Part shown: piece by piece, positions 39,189-49,040 of the stretch | Position numbering within the stretch: the stretch's first letter is position 1 | Layout of the letters: every line of letters begins with the position of its first letter | Assembly: GCF_900112305.1 (NCBI RefSeq) | Contig: NZ_FOKT01000008.1 | Span: 146,915-210,914 of the forward strand | DNA: 64,000 nucleotides | Reading direction: 5' to 3' | From: Microbulbifer thermotolerans | GTDB taxonomy: Bacteria; Pseudomonadota; Gammaproteobacteria; Pseudomonadales; Cellvibrionaceae | The notes under the pieces: model-generated | Database searches by the model: none | What the model was told of the DNA's origin: nothing | What the model saw: only the letters and a program-made list of their open reading frames with translations | Position numbers and translations under genes: made by a program

Positions 39189-40721
39189 TCACACTGTCAC
39201 CACCGGCCGCTCCGGCCGGCTCCACTGCACGTGGTATTTCTCCTGCTCCGGGCGATCTACCCGCGAGAAGGTGTGGGCCCCAAAGAAATCCCGCTGCCCC
39301 TGCAGCAAATTGGCGGGCAGGGACTCGGTGCGGAAGGCATCGTAATAGCTCAGCGCCGAAGACAGGGCCGGCACCGGAATCCCATTTAGAGTCGCATCCG
39401 CCACCGCCCGGCGCCAACTTCCCTGACGCTCGGCAATCTGCCCGGCAAAGAAATCGTCCAACAGCAAGTTGGACAGCTTCACATCGCGCTCATAGGCGTC
39501 ACTGATCGACTGCAAGAAAGCCGCGCGGATAATGCAGCCAGCACGCCAGATACGTGCAATTTCAGCAAAATTCAGCTGCCAACCCTGCTCCCGTGCCGCC
39601 AACTTCATCAGGTCGAATCCCTGCGCGTAAACACAAATCTTGGCGCAGTAGAGAGCATCGTGCAGCTGCGCAATTACCTCGGCACGCCGGGCCGGCCCGA
39701 CCGCCTCCAGCTCCGGCCCCTGCAGCTTTTTGGATGCCCGCGTGCGCAGCACCTTGCGGGTAGACAGCGCGCGGGCGAAAACCGCCTCGGCGATACTGGG
39801 CGCCGGGCAGCCCACTTCCAAACTGCTGACCGCAGTCCACAAGCCGGTGCCCTTCTGGCCCGCGCGGTCGAGGATCACATCCACCAGCGGCTGCCCCGTC
39901 TCTCCATCCTTGGTGGCCAATACCTCTGCACTGATGTTAATCAGGTAACTGTTGAGCGGCCCTTTATTCCACTCCCGCAGCACCTGAGCGATATCCGCCG
40001 GCGCCATGCCCAGCGCGCTGCGCATCACGTGGTAAGCCTCGCAAATCATTTGCATATCGGCATACTCGATACCGTTATGCACCATCTTCACATAATGGCC
40101 GGAACCTATGGGGCCGATATAGGCCGCACAGGGCTCCCCTTCTTTTACCGGTTTACCCGGTACAGAACGCTCTATCGGCTGGCCCGTGGCCGGATCCACC
40201 TTGGCGGCAATGGCGTGCCAAACCGGTTCTATACGGCTCCAGGCGTAGGGATCGCCGCTCGGCATCAAAGACGGCCCAAAGCGGGCTCCCATCTCCCCAC
40301 CCGAAACCGCGGTGGTAAAGAAAATCAGCCGCCCCTCGTAGCGCTTACAACGCTCCACCGAATCGCTCCACAGGCTATTGCCCGTATCTACCACGATATC
40401 GTCCGCCTTCAACCCGGCATCCAGCAGCTTGTTGCAAACATCGTCCACCGGTGCACCGGCGGGGACAGAGAGAATGATCAAATGTGGTGCTTTCACCTTG
40501 GCCAGCAATTCAGTGTAGGAATTGCACGTCTGCACCAAGGGCGGCAAATCACCGCGCTCTCGGATATGCTGATCCAGCAACGCATTGAGTCGGCTCTGGT
40601 CCAGATCAAACGCACACACGCGGTAACCATTATCGGCCAGGTTCAATATCAGGTTTTTACCCATCACCCCGGCGCCGATAAAGCCGATATCACAAAGAGA
40701 GTCACTCAGGGAATCAGACAT
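39189..40721 (-). CDS. gnd: 6-phosphogluconate dehydrogenase (decarboxylating)
   Basis: 510 aa from ATG 40721, with CGGAGAA upstream. The Rossmann motif is DIGFIGAGVMGKNLILNLADNG; the substrate motifs are TAVSGGEMGARFGPSLMPSG, GPIGSGHYVKMVHNGIEYADMQ (catalytic Lys and Glu) and QKGTGLWTAVSSLEVGCPAPSI. It converts 6-phosphogluconate to ribulose 5-phosphate with NADP in the pentose phosphate pathway. The long-chain form is about 40 residues longer than E. coli Gnd (468). No zwf or pgl beside it. Confidence 0.95.
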   Translation of the reverse strand: MSDSLSDSLCDIGFIGAGVMGKNLILNLADNGYRVCAFDLDQSRLNALLDQHIRERGDLPPLVQTCNSYTELLAKVKAPHLIILSVPAGAPVDDVCNKLLDAGLKADDIVVDTGNSLWSDSVERCKRYEGRLIFFTTAVSGGEMGARFGPSLMPSGDPYAWSRIEPVWHAIAAKVDPATGQPIERSVPGKPVKEGEPCAAYIGPIGSGHYVKMVHNGIEYADMQMICEAYHVMRSALGMAPADIAQVLREWNKGPLNSYLINISAEVLATKDGETGQPLVDVILDRAGQKGTGLWTAVSSLEVGCPAPSIAEAVFARALSTRKVLRTRASKKLQGPELEAVGPARRAEVIAQLHDALYCAKICVYAQGFDLMKLAAREQGWQLNFAEIARIWRAGCIIRAAFLQSISDAYERDVKLSNLLLDDFFAGQIAERQGSWRRAVADATLNGIPVPALSSALSYYDAFRTESLPANLLQGQRDFFGAHTFSRVDRPEQEKYHVQWSRPERPVVTV

Positions 40722-41042
40722 GGAATTCTCCGAAAACACGCGCTGCTGGCGCCAAAAGGCGCGGAGTATAGCAATAGGAAAGCCGGGGTGGGAGAGTGAA
40801 AGCGGCCACCACTGCGGCTGCCCGGACAGGCTGCAGGGACTCCCGATAAGCGATTCTGTTGCGCCAATGAAGCCTTGCTCAATCCCCATAAGCGCCGCGA
40901 TTAGCTTCCAGGGCACTCAGGCAATGGGATGAACACAGCAGAAATCAGAAGAATATTCCGATAGCTAGCAAACGGACGCTACTTGCCTCCAAAAAAGGCG
41001 GCTATAGCAGCAATTTATCTATATGCAATTGCAGCCGATGAC
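40722..41042. other. Intergenic region between gnd and patatin-like genes
   Basis: About 320 bases. A small hairpin (GCGCC-AAAA-GGCGC at 40749-40762) lies about 30 bases upstream of gnd, and an IR TTGCAG/CTGCAA overlaps the patatin gene's stop near 41030-41052. No further gene is supported. Confidence 0.3.
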
Positions 41043-41915
41043 TTAAACTGCAATACCCCTGCCGCGGAGGTGCGCCATTCCCGCCTCCCTGCCAAACAGA
41101 TATCCTTGCTCCAACAACTCCGCCTCCCGGGTAAAGCGCCCTACGGGAAAGTGTGCCGGCGGAGCAATCACACGGATACGGCAATCGGCTGGTGGCGACT
41201 GGATAAATTCCAAGGCGCGGTTGTAGCGCTCCGCTCGCCCGAGTACTGCTTCAAACAGACGCGCGTGGCCATGGAAAAATTGCTGAATGAATTTCGGGGC
41301 CGGGCTCACCCTTTTGCGATACCCCAAGGGGCGCGACAGCACTACAGCGATATCCCGCGCACCCTGCTCGTAGGCCCGGATCACAGGGATAGAATCCGCC
41401 AGCCCCCCGTCGGTCATCGGCTCACCATTCACTCGCGGAAAGTCGCGGTAAAAAAGCGGAATAGCGCAAGAAGCGGGAAAGACCTCATGCATATTTTCCT
41501 CGGTCACCCGCAAATAGCAGGCCTCTCCAGTCACAATACTGGTTGTCACCGCATAGAGAGGTACATTGTTGTCGAGATAGCGACGGACATTGAGCGGCAC
41601 TTCATCGTAAGAAGCGTGCCACAACCAGCTAACATCACAAAAATGCCCACCTCTCAGGTAGCGTCGCCAATTGATAAAATCTGTCCGGCGGGCATGATCC
41701 AGAAGAATCCGGCGGCTGCGGCCATGATCCCCCGCCAAATAACCAATCAGGTTGGTCGAGCCTGCGGAAACACCAATAGCAAAGTCGAATGGCAGATAGT
41801 CCGCTTCGATAAAAGTATCCAGAACGCCCGCCGCGAAGATACCGCGCATAGCACCGCCCTCCACTACCAGAGCTGACGGCTGCCCTTCCCTCGAAACCGG
41901 CATATCCATATACAA
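41043..41915 (-). CDS. Patatin-like phospholipase family protein
   Basis: 290 aa. The oxyanion motif VEGGAMRGIFAAGVLD is at 18-33, the nucleophile elbow G-V-S50-A-G is in FAIGVSAGSTNL, and the dyad Asp is in MTDGGLADSIP at about 168. The C-terminal part resembles the YjjU/DUF6363 type. No signal peptide. It hydrolyses acyl chains of lipids; the substrate is unknown. It is unrelated in sequence to the patatin at 22759 beyond the motifs. Confidence 0.85.
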   Translation of the reverse strand: MYMDMPVSREGQPSALVVEGGAMRGIFAAGVLDTFIEADYLPFDFAIGVSAGSTNLIGYLAGDHGRSRRILLDHARRTDFINWRRYLRGGHFCDVSWLWHASYDEVPLNVRRYLDNNVPLYAVTTSIVTGEACYLRVTEENMHEVFPASCAIPLFYRDFPRVNGEPMTDGGLADSIPVIRAYEQGARDIAVVLSRPLGYRKRVSPAPKFIQQFFHGHARLFEAVLGRAERYNRALEFIQSPPADCRIRVIAPPAHFPVGRFTREAELLEQGYLFGREAGMAHLRGRGIAV

Positions 41916-42076
41916 ACCTCATAGTTGCCCTTAAGGTCATTGTAAAATTAACCCGGGAATATTTTCCGACCAAATTGACTGACCTTTCCGTTCAAATAGC
42001 AGCACACAACACTTTGGCAGCAACACTACAACAGGGTTATGATTCCTCCCATTGGCAAACTCACGATTGATGACCA

Positions 42077-42568
42077 ATGACTCCGACACAATTCCGCGCG
42101 CCCTGGAGCCGACAACTAAAATGGATCACGACAATTACTGCCAGCCTGCTGCTCGCTATCCCTATACTGCTGCTCAGCAAGGCACCTCAAGCGCAATCCA
42201 CACTGTATAACGTCGCAATAGGGTTGCCGCCGGCCACTCTTTTACTTAGCGCCCTATTCGCTATTCGCGGCTACCGCATCGAAGGCACCAATCTGTTTAT
42301 ACTGCGGCCCGGCTGGAAAACCCGTATTTCTCTGCAGGGTCTGAGCGAAGTGAAATCAGATCCACAAGCTACGCACGGCTCGACCCGCATCTTCGGCAAC
42401 GGCGGACTCTTTGGCTACATCGGCCTGTTCCACAATAGACGCCTGGGCCGCTACCGTGCCTTCGCTACCGACCTGAGCAAATCGGTTGTGCTGCGCTTTC
42501 CCCAGCGCACCCTGGTAATTACACCGGACAAGCCAGAACAGTTTGTTGCCGAGATCACGCCTACCTGA
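42077..42568 (+). CDS. Membrane-anchored bacterial PH-domain protein
   Basis: 163 aa. Two hydrophobic segments near the N-terminus (ITTITASLLLAIPILLL and IGLPPATLLLSALFAI) are followed by a soluble domain with YRIEGTNLFILRPGWKTRISLQGLSEV, which matches bacterial PH-like (bPH) domains. Function unknown. It shares the general layout of two TM segments and a PH-like tail with the gene at 49041-49598. Confidence 0.6.
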   Translation: MTPTQFRAPWSRQLKWITTITASLLLAIPILLLSKAPQAQSTLYNVAIGLPPATLLLSALFAIRGYRIEGTNLFILRPGWKTRISLQGLSEVKSDPQATHGSTRIFGNGGLFGYIGLFHNRRLGRYRAFATDLSKSVVLRFPQRTLVITPDKPEQFVAEITPT

Positions 42569-42699
42569 CTTCCACGTTAGCGCCAGTGATCCACAACCTA
42601 CCCCCGACCACAAAAAGCTGCCGAAAGCGTGCAGGCAGATCCCCAATATCCATGCTCTGTGAAATACTACGACGAATATCACCCCAAATACCTATAGAT

Positions 42700-42790
42700 T
42701 GGGGGACTTCTGATTAATTCGCTCTCAGATGTCAAAGAGATTTCGCCCTCCCGAACCCTCTACGCGCTCACGCGGATCAATCACTCCAGC
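42700..42790. repeat. MITE-like element relic
   Basis: GACTTCTGATTAATTCGCT at 42704-42722 matches the left terminus of the family, and CTCACGCGGATCAATCACTCC near 42767-42787 matches a shortened right end. The central stem is deleted. It sits immediately upstream of the giant TPR gene, so it may carry part of that gene's promoter region. Confidence 0.5.
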
Positions 42791-42816
42791 TGGCAGTTTA
42801 AAAAATAGAAGTACAA

Positions 42817-45800
42817 ATGGAAGTAAAAGACTACTTAGTAACCTCTGCGCCACTAAAAGATCAGATTAACCACTACTTAGAACTTTGTAGACGCGGTCGC
42901 TATTTGGATGCACTCGCCCGTGCAGAAGAAGACCACGGCCCTATGGAGAAATGGCAGCACACAAAACTGCGCATTCTCGCCATCAAAGCACTAAGCCATT
43001 TGGGATTACACCGTTCAGCAGATGCCATCATTTTCCGCACTTGGAGAAGATACGGTCGTGATCCATTCATCTTTCCCTACTATCTGCAGGCCTTATTGAC
43101 ACGCAAAGGACCACTGCGCGCCTGGGAAATATATGAGTCACATGAGTTTAGCGGAGCGCCCGACGGATTTCCCGAGGGTGCAGACCGCGCCTATTTAATG
43201 TGCATCAAGGCCGACATCTATTCCAGATTCCGGGACTTCGTCAACGCAGACCTCTACCTGGAAAAGGCCGAAAAACTCGACTCAGGGCTCTGGATAAAAC
43301 TCCGCCGGGTTCACCGGCTACAGGAGGCCGATCAGCACGAAGCGGCGCTGGAACTGTGCAAACAGATTTGCGACGCAGAGCCCGACTATCTCGACGCAAT
43401 CCATACCTATGCCATTCTCCTGCAGCGCAACGACCAAAGCCAACAGGCCCTGGAACTGCTCGAACGCCACTGGGCTAACAGCCAGTCTCTGTTAATGGGG
43501 CGACTCCTGTGCCAAATCGCCATAGAACTACACCAATTCCAAACAGCCCACGACAGCCTGAAAAAAATGGAAAAGCTCATGGCAAGGGGCTGCCCGAAAT
43601 ACCTACGCCGAGAACAAGACAATCTCTGGGCGGACTTTTACTGCGCACGCGGCGACTATGACGCAGCCCTCCCCTACCTGGAGCAAAAAGGCTTCTACCA
43701 AAACCGGGTTTCCGACGCCATCCGCCAACGGAAAGAAGACGATCAACGCAAGATTCTATCGCTGCCCTATATACAGCAGCGCCATATGACCTGCGCTCCC
43801 GCCAGCATAGCAACCGTATTGCAGTACTGGGGACACGCCGCTGACCAGGATGAAATTGCCGAAGCCATCTGCTACCACGGCACCAGCAACTACGATCAGC
43901 GCACCTGGCTTATCGAACAGGGCTGGCATCTGGAGGAGTTTGAGCTCAACTTTCCCCAGATCAAGCAGCTGATAGACCGCGACATCCCTGTATTACTCAG
44001 CACTGTAGAGCCGGGCAGCGCACATCTCCAGGTCATCGCCGGCTACGACCACACCATGGGCACCTACCTGCTGCGCGACCCATCGCACCCACGCCTGCAG
44101 GAAATATTGATCGAAGAGAGCGAGCGCTACTACGCTTCCAGCGGTCCGCGCTGTACCGCAGTTGTGCCAACAGCAAAAGCACACCTGCTAGACGATATGG
44201 AGCTGCGTGCATCCGCCCTGTATAACGAGACCTATCTGCTGCAACACGAACTGAGACAGCACCGCTACTCCGCCGCACAGGCCACCGCTGAACGCATGCG
44301 CGCGCGGGCTCCTCACCACCGGCTGACGCTACACGCACAACTGGAACTCGCCTATTACAGCCAAGACGACAACGCAATCCTGCAAGTCACTGAGCAACTG
44401 CTCGAACAATTTCCCCAAGACGTCAACCTGCAGCTGGGAAAAATCGAAACACTCTCGCGCATAAACGCGGTGCAAAAATCCCTGCAATATATGGAGTCGC
44501 TGGAAGAAAGCGGGAAAGCCCATTTCTTAATCCGCAGCCGGCTCACCGACAGCCTGCGAATTGACCACCGAAACAGAGAGCGTGTGGACAAGATGCTGTC
44601 AGAGCTACTGCGGCAAAACCCTCTGCACCCACAAACACTTTACCAGTATGCCTGTCAGACCTGTGACGCTATCGAGTATGAAATCGGCAGTGCCATTTAC
44701 CGCTTTGTCGCCTGCCTCGAAGAAACCAATGAGCACTACGCAAGCAGTTACTTCAGAGCAGAACGCTACCGCCAATGCCCCGACAGAGCCATTGAATTCT
44801 TGCGTGACCGCTTCGAGCGATTTGGCAAAAAGTCCCCCGGCCCCGCAATTTCCCTATTCCAAGCGCTCGACGCACTGGAGCGGACAGAGGAGGGGCTGCA
44901 AACTCTTTACCACGGCATGACATTGCGTCCCGATGACGGAGAGTTAATGCTATTTACTGCACGCCGCCTGCTGCACCTGAACCGCACTGATGAAGCAGAG
45001 CGAATTGCCGAAAAAGCCAAACCCCATACAAAAACCAACCGATACCTAGAGGTAGCGGCTGAAATCTGCGCCCACCGCCTACAACGCCGTGAGGCTATCG
45101 ATCTGTGGCAAAATATTCTCAGCAGTGAACCGCTCAATTATGAAGCCTGCAATTCTTTAACTCGTCTATATATTGAATTGGGCCACTATGAGCAAGCCAT
45201 TACCTTCCTGAACAATAAAATCGCGGAATTTCCCGGCAATTACCAGCTTCAGCGCATGCGCCTGAACTGGCTGGCCACCCAAGATATAGATCAGATAGAA
45301 AATTACTGTCAGCTATTGATTGAAAGCCACCCGGATGACAACTGGGCCTATCTCAAACTGGCGGACATCTGTTTGCAGCGCGGTCGCTTGGACGATGCAC
45401 TCAACTATGCGTTGGAGGCCACCCGCATCTCCCGCACGGACAGCAACGCATGGGCACAGTTGGGCCGAGTGCATCTCCAGCGCCAGGAAAAAGAACAGGC
45501 CTTTAACGTGCTCCAGCGGGCTATCTATCGGTCTCCCGACTGCACCATGGCCTTTGAGCCACTACTGCAATGCGCTCACAGCCAGGAGCACAAAAAGGAG
45601 CTGCTCGCCTTCCTTCAAATGATGCTAACATCTGCAGTGACTTTTGGTGACGGAGTGCTCGCCTACCAGAAGATCGCCAGTGACTTACTCCCAGCAGAAG
45701 ATCTGCTCGACTCCCTGCACCAGATTCTACAACAGTGCCCTGACCTCTGGCAGTCCTGGCTGGCGCAGGCCAACGGCTATCAGATTCAGGGCAACCTAGA

Positions 45801-47832
45801 ACAGGCAGAGGAAACACTGGCTACCGCCATAGAACGCTTTCCTCTAGTGCCCCAATTACACCTGAAGCTGGCCGAAATATTGCACTTGCAGGGGAATCTA
45901 AGCGGAGCGGAAAAGCAACTGCGACACACACTGCAACTCGCCCCCAATTGGCCAACAGCCTACAACCAACTGGCAGACCTGCTTGAATATCAAGGGAAAT
46001 ACAACGATGCCATAGCCTTGCTGGAAACCGCCATCCAGAGAGTTCCCTGCGATGCCATCCCTCATGGTTACCTGGCAGACTTGCTTTGGAAACAGGGAGA
46101 AACTCAGCGAGCTCTCGACACCGTAGCCAAAAGTGTTGAGCTGGACCCCGCCTACGGGTGGGCCTGGCACAAACTCTGCCAGTGGTCTCAGGAGCTCGGT
46201 CAAAGAGAAACAGCCGAAAAGCACATTGCCACAGCGCGACAAACCTATCCCAACAGTGCCCTGCTGGCAGAGATAGACGCAGAGTTTCGCCAAGACCTGC
46301 ATGAGAAAGCCGAAGTCCTGGCAGCCTTTGCCAAGGTGCAACCGCAAAATATTGATATCGCCTGCCGCCTAATCCAGGCACTCGGTGAAACCGGACAGTT
46401 TGAGCGAGCGATTCAATACTGTACAGCAGATTACTGGAAGGGTGCCGTCCCAATCGAGATCCGCCTGCGCAGCGCCTGGCTGACTAAACAGCAGTGCAAG
46501 ACCGCCCAGGCCATCGAACAAATCCGGGAAGTCGCCAGAGAGGCGCCCCACCTCTACGATGCCTGGCGGCTGCTCGCCAACTGGGCGATGGATAGCCATG
46601 AAAAAAACCTGGCCCTTGAAGCGCTTAGCCATTGCCAATCGCTCTATCCAAACGACGCCTCAGTACTCACCTTCGTCGCCGAAGGGCTGCAGCGCCTGGA
46701 GCAAGATAGCGCGGAAATCCTGCCATTACTGGAACGGGCCTTCGCCCTGGAGCCATCCAATCAGTACAACGGCCTCACCTACCTTGACCTGCTGATTGAA
46801 ACCAAAGACTGGTCCCGCGCTCGCGAAGTGTTAGATCTGATTAAGGCCTACAGTGAAGACGCCTTCGTTCTGACCCGTGAACTGCAAATCTTAGCTGCCG
46901 AAGAGCGCGGTGAAGCAGCACTCCTGGAAACATGGTCGCAACTGCTGGTTCACGAACAAACTAACGATTGGGTGATGCAGACCGCCTGGCAGGTCATAAC
47001 AGACTGCGAACTGCAGGCAGCAGCCAGCCAAAAAATCGAGGCGCTGCGAAGCCAGGATCACAACGTGCATCCCTACTCGGGCTATTGCCTGGCGATATAC
47101 CAATTATCGCACATGAGTTTCAAAAAGTTCGAAAAGCAATTCCTGAAACTCAAACACGCTGACGCCTTCACCCAACGCGCCCTGGAATACTACCTGGACC
47201 TGCTGAGACATCATGAGGTATTACCTTCACGCCGCTTTACCCCAATCCTGGAAACACTGATTGCCTCAAATACCCCCAACTGGGGCACCTACGGATTACT
47301 ATGGGGCCAGAAACTCAAGTGGTTCAAAATGAGACATTGGTATTCCACCTGGCAGAGCCAAGACAATCTCGAAGCCTGGATGGTCTACTTTGTCAGCCTG
47401 AGCCATCGCGAGTGTGGTGACTACCAATCTGGCGTAGAGATTCTCGAGGCAGCCTATCAACTGCCGAAAGACAACTATCGCGGAGATATCGTCTGCCTGC
47501 ATATCCTCGACAGGATACTTACGAATAAACGCGTAACGAACGAAATGGTATCGGAAATATCAGAAATTTACTTAGACAAACTGGACCCCTTGGCACACTA
47601 CGCTCTAGCCCTCTGCCGGGCCATCATGGCAATACACAACGGAGGCTTTATCAGCCGCTTCAACAAAGTAAGCCCCCTGCTGCGTGAAGCACAGCGCCAC
47701 TACCAGAAAATCCCTCACGCGAGGTCCGCACAGCAACTGAAACGCCAGGTGCGCTCACTGATCAAAGGCACCCTCCGCGTAACTGGATTGAAGAAGTTCT
47801 TTTGGTATTGCCGCTTATCAAACCACTTCTGA
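42817..47832 (+). CDS. Giant TPR protein with an embedded C39-like cysteine peptidase domain
   Basis: 1671 aa. Residues 1-310 are TPR-like helices (RYLDALARAEED, RDFVNADLYLEKAEKLD, ALELLERHWANSQ). Residues about 313-460 are a C39-type papain-fold domain: LPYIQQRHMTCAPASIATVLQYWG with Cys326, then SAHLQVIAGYD with His403, and YLLRDPSHP with Asp421. Residues 480-1670 are a long array of TPRs (for example AYLKLADICLQRGRLDDALNYALEATRIS). No signal peptide or TM segment is evident. C39 domains cleave leader peptides at Gly-Gly sites, but the C39_2 group also has other substrates. There is no transporter or peptide gene nearby; the TPR solenoid may present substrates. The long gene is intact. Confidence 0.8.
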   Translation: MEVKDYLVTSAPLKDQINHYLELCRRGRYLDALARAEEDHGPMEKWQHTKLRILAIKALSHLGLHRSADAIIFRTWRRYGRDPFIFPYYLQALLTRKGPLRAWEIYESHEFSGAPDGFPEGADRAYLMCIKADIYSRFRDFVNADLYLEKAEKLDSGLWIKLRRVHRLQEADQHEAALELCKQICDAEPDYLDAIHTYAILLQRNDQSQQALELLERHWANSQSLLMGRLLCQIAIELHQFQTAHDSLKKMEKLMARGCPKYLRREQDNLWADFYCARGDYDAALPYLEQKGFYQNRVSDAIRQRKEDDQRKILSLPYIQQRHMTCAPASIATVLQYWGHAADQDEIAEAICYHGTSNYDQRTWLIEQGWHLEEFELNFPQIKQLIDRDIPVLLSTVEPGSAHLQVIAGYDHTMGTYLLRDPSHPRLQEILIEESERYYASSGPRCTAVVPTAKAHLLDDMELRASALYNETYLLQHELRQHRYSAAQATAERMRARAPHHRLTLHAQLELAYYSQDDNAILQVTEQLLEQFPQDVNLQLGKIETLSRINAVQKSLQYMESLEESGKAHFLIRSRLTDSLRIDHRNRERVDKMLSELLRQNPLHPQTLYQYACQTCDAIEYEIGSAIYRFVACLEETNEHYASSYFRAERYRQCPDRAIEFLRDRFERFGKKSPGPAISLFQALDALERTEEGLQTLYHGMTLRPDDGELMLFTARRLLHLNRTDEAERIAEKAKPHTKTNRYLEVAAEICAHRLQRREAIDLWQNILSSEPLNYEACNSLTRLYIELGHYEQAITFLNNKIAEFPGNYQLQRMRLNWLATQDIDQIENYCQLLIESHPDDNWAYLKLADICLQRGRLDDALNYALEATRISRTDSNAWAQLGRVHLQRQEKEQAFNVLQRAIYRSPDCTMAFEPLLQCAHSQEHKKELLAFLQMMLTSAVTFGDGVLAYQKIASDLLPAEDLLDSLHQILQQCPDLWQSWLAQANGYQIQGNLEQAEETLATAIERFPLVPQLHLKLAEILHLQGNLSGAEKQLRHTLQLAPNWPTAYNQLADLLEYQGKYNDAIALLETAIQRVPCDAIPHGYLADLLWKQGETQRALDTVAKSVELDPAYGWAWHKLCQWSQELGQRETAEKHIATARQTYPNSALLAEIDAEFRQDLHEKAEVLAAFAKVQPQNIDIACRLIQALGETGQFERAIQYCTADYWKGAVPIEIRLRSAWLTKQQCKTAQAIEQIREVAREAPHLYDAWRLLANWAMDSHEKNLALEALSHCQSLYPNDASVLTFVAEGLQRLEQDSAEILPLLERAFALEPSNQYNGLTYLDLLIETKDWSRAREVLDLIKAYSEDAFVLTRELQILAAEERGEAALLETWSQLLVHEQTNDWVMQTAWQVITDCELQAAASQKIEALRSQDHNVHPYSGYCLAIYQLSHMSFKKFEKQFLKLKHADAFTQRALEYYLDLLRHHEVLPSRRFTPILETLIASNTPNWGTYGLLWGQKLKWFKMRHWYSTWQSQDNLEAWMVYFVSLSHRECGDYQSGVEILEAAYQLPKDNYRGDIVCLHILDRILTNKRVTNEMVSEISEIYLDKLDPLAHYALALCRAIMAIHNGGFISRFNKVSPLLREAQRHYQKIPHARSAQQLKRQVRSLIKGTLRVTGLKKFFWYCRLSNHF

Positions 47833-47847
47833 TTACGAGCGTCGAAT

Positions 47848-47878
47848 GGCCCAGGTGTTAAATTTTAACACCTGGGCC
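47848..47878. terminator. Near-perfect 14-bp palindrome after the giant gene
   Basis: GGCCCAGGTGTTAA (47848-47861) is the exact complement of TTAACACCTGGGCC (47865-47878), with only three bases between. It is 16 bases after the stop. It lacks a downstream T-tract; it may be a terminator or a protein-binding dyad. Confidence 0.5.
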
Positions 47879-48034
47879 TGCCCGCCAGATTGCATACGAC
47901 AAGCTAAGTAGAAGACGGGGGCACTGAATAAGCACAGAGGAACACCGCCTCACAAAACCACAGCTAGCAACCCACCGCCCCGATCACGTGAAGAAACACA
48001 ACAATCTCTGCACTTATCTGGTACAGCGTGTCGG

Positions 48035-48424
48035 TTATATATTTTTTGCTTTACCAATAAGCCCTAAATGCGTATAACCAAAACCGCGCTGATACTTTAA
48101 TCCATACCCCAACAGTCTATCGAAACCAATATGGGCAAGCCATATCAGCCCAAGCAACTGAAGCAATTGCACCTCATTGAAAAAACCCAAACCTAAAATC
48201 AGGATTGCCCCCACCAAGCTATGAGCACAATTGTAAGCAATAGCGCCAACCTTGTTATTTATAAGGTAACCCAAAAATGAGAGATCCGGAATAAGAAATA
48301 GAATAGCAAAAGTCAACCAGCTAAATTCAAAATTCGCATAAAGGCAGAGGGCAGCAATAAACAGCGCAGCCCCCTCAGCTCTTAACGTCCACCTTACAGC
48401 ACCAACAACATTTCCCAAAATCAT
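48035..48424 (-). CDS. DUF4260-type small membrane protein
   Basis: 129 aa with about four TM segments (WTLRAEGAALFIAALCLYA, FAILFLIPDLSFLGYL, ALVGAILILGLGFF, LLGLIWLAHIGFDRLLGYG). The family marks are IPDLSFLGYLINNKVGAIAYNCAHS and the end GYGLKYQRGFGYTHLG. Function unknown. It is the first minus-strand gene of the AT-richer accessory region. Confidence 0.75.
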   Translation of the reverse strand: MILGNVVGAVRWTLRAEGAALFIAALCLYANFEFSWLTFAILFLIPDLSFLGYLINNKVGAIAYNCAHSLVGAILILGLGFFNEVQLLQLLGLIWLAHIGFDRLLGYGLKYQRGFGYTHLGLIGKAKNI

Positions 48425-49040
48425 TCCTCCAATGGACTAACTGAAAAGCGTCTTACCCTTCCACGCATATCACGAAAATCGTTTTTGTGCAAACCGAAGC
48501 ATAGCAACACACAAAAAACAAGCGTGGGAGCGCAATCAGCGTGCAATGCTGTTAGATCGCCACCACAGTCAAGAGCAAAGCCGCAGAACACTATAATCGT
48601 TTATAAATACCTACGGATATAAATCCATCCGTCACCAGAAAAGAAAAACATTGTTTTACATGACCCTACCTTCAGTGCAAAATGATTGCACCTCAAAACA
48701 ACAATCCATAAGGAAATCTCCAATCAGCAATCACCTGCAGAGCGGGTGATATGAGAACCCCCCCAGAGGGGGCTATTTACAACCCCATGGGAGCCCATGA
48801 AATTCCTGCACTGCATATGGCGACACTTAGTGCAGTCCAGCGTAACCCAGCAATCTGGCAGAACCTATCGACACTTGGTTAAACAGGGGAAACATAAAAA
48901 TGTCACCATGACAGCCGCAATGACGAAGTTTTTGACGATTTTTAATGCCATAGCATGAAATGAACGGAAGTGAGCGTACTAAATATTTTCGCTAGCATTT
49001 GAAGCACCGCCGCTTGCATTCCTGTATTCTTCAGTGATGG
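48425..49040. other. Non-coding stretch at the border of the accessory region
   Basis: 616 bases with no supported gene on either strand. It contains a dyad GTGCAA-AATGA-TTGCAC (48675-48691) and a CCCCC/GGGGG hairpin at about 48758-48772 followed by TATTT, which together look like an operator and a terminator or small RNA end. A start and ribosome site for a protein cannot be found. It is the boundary between the ordinary chromosome and the element array. Confidence 0.35.

Noticed and set aside
39660..40799. 379-codon plus-strand open frame opposite gnd
   Set aside because: Antisense shadow of the 6-phosphogluconate dehydrogenase gene.
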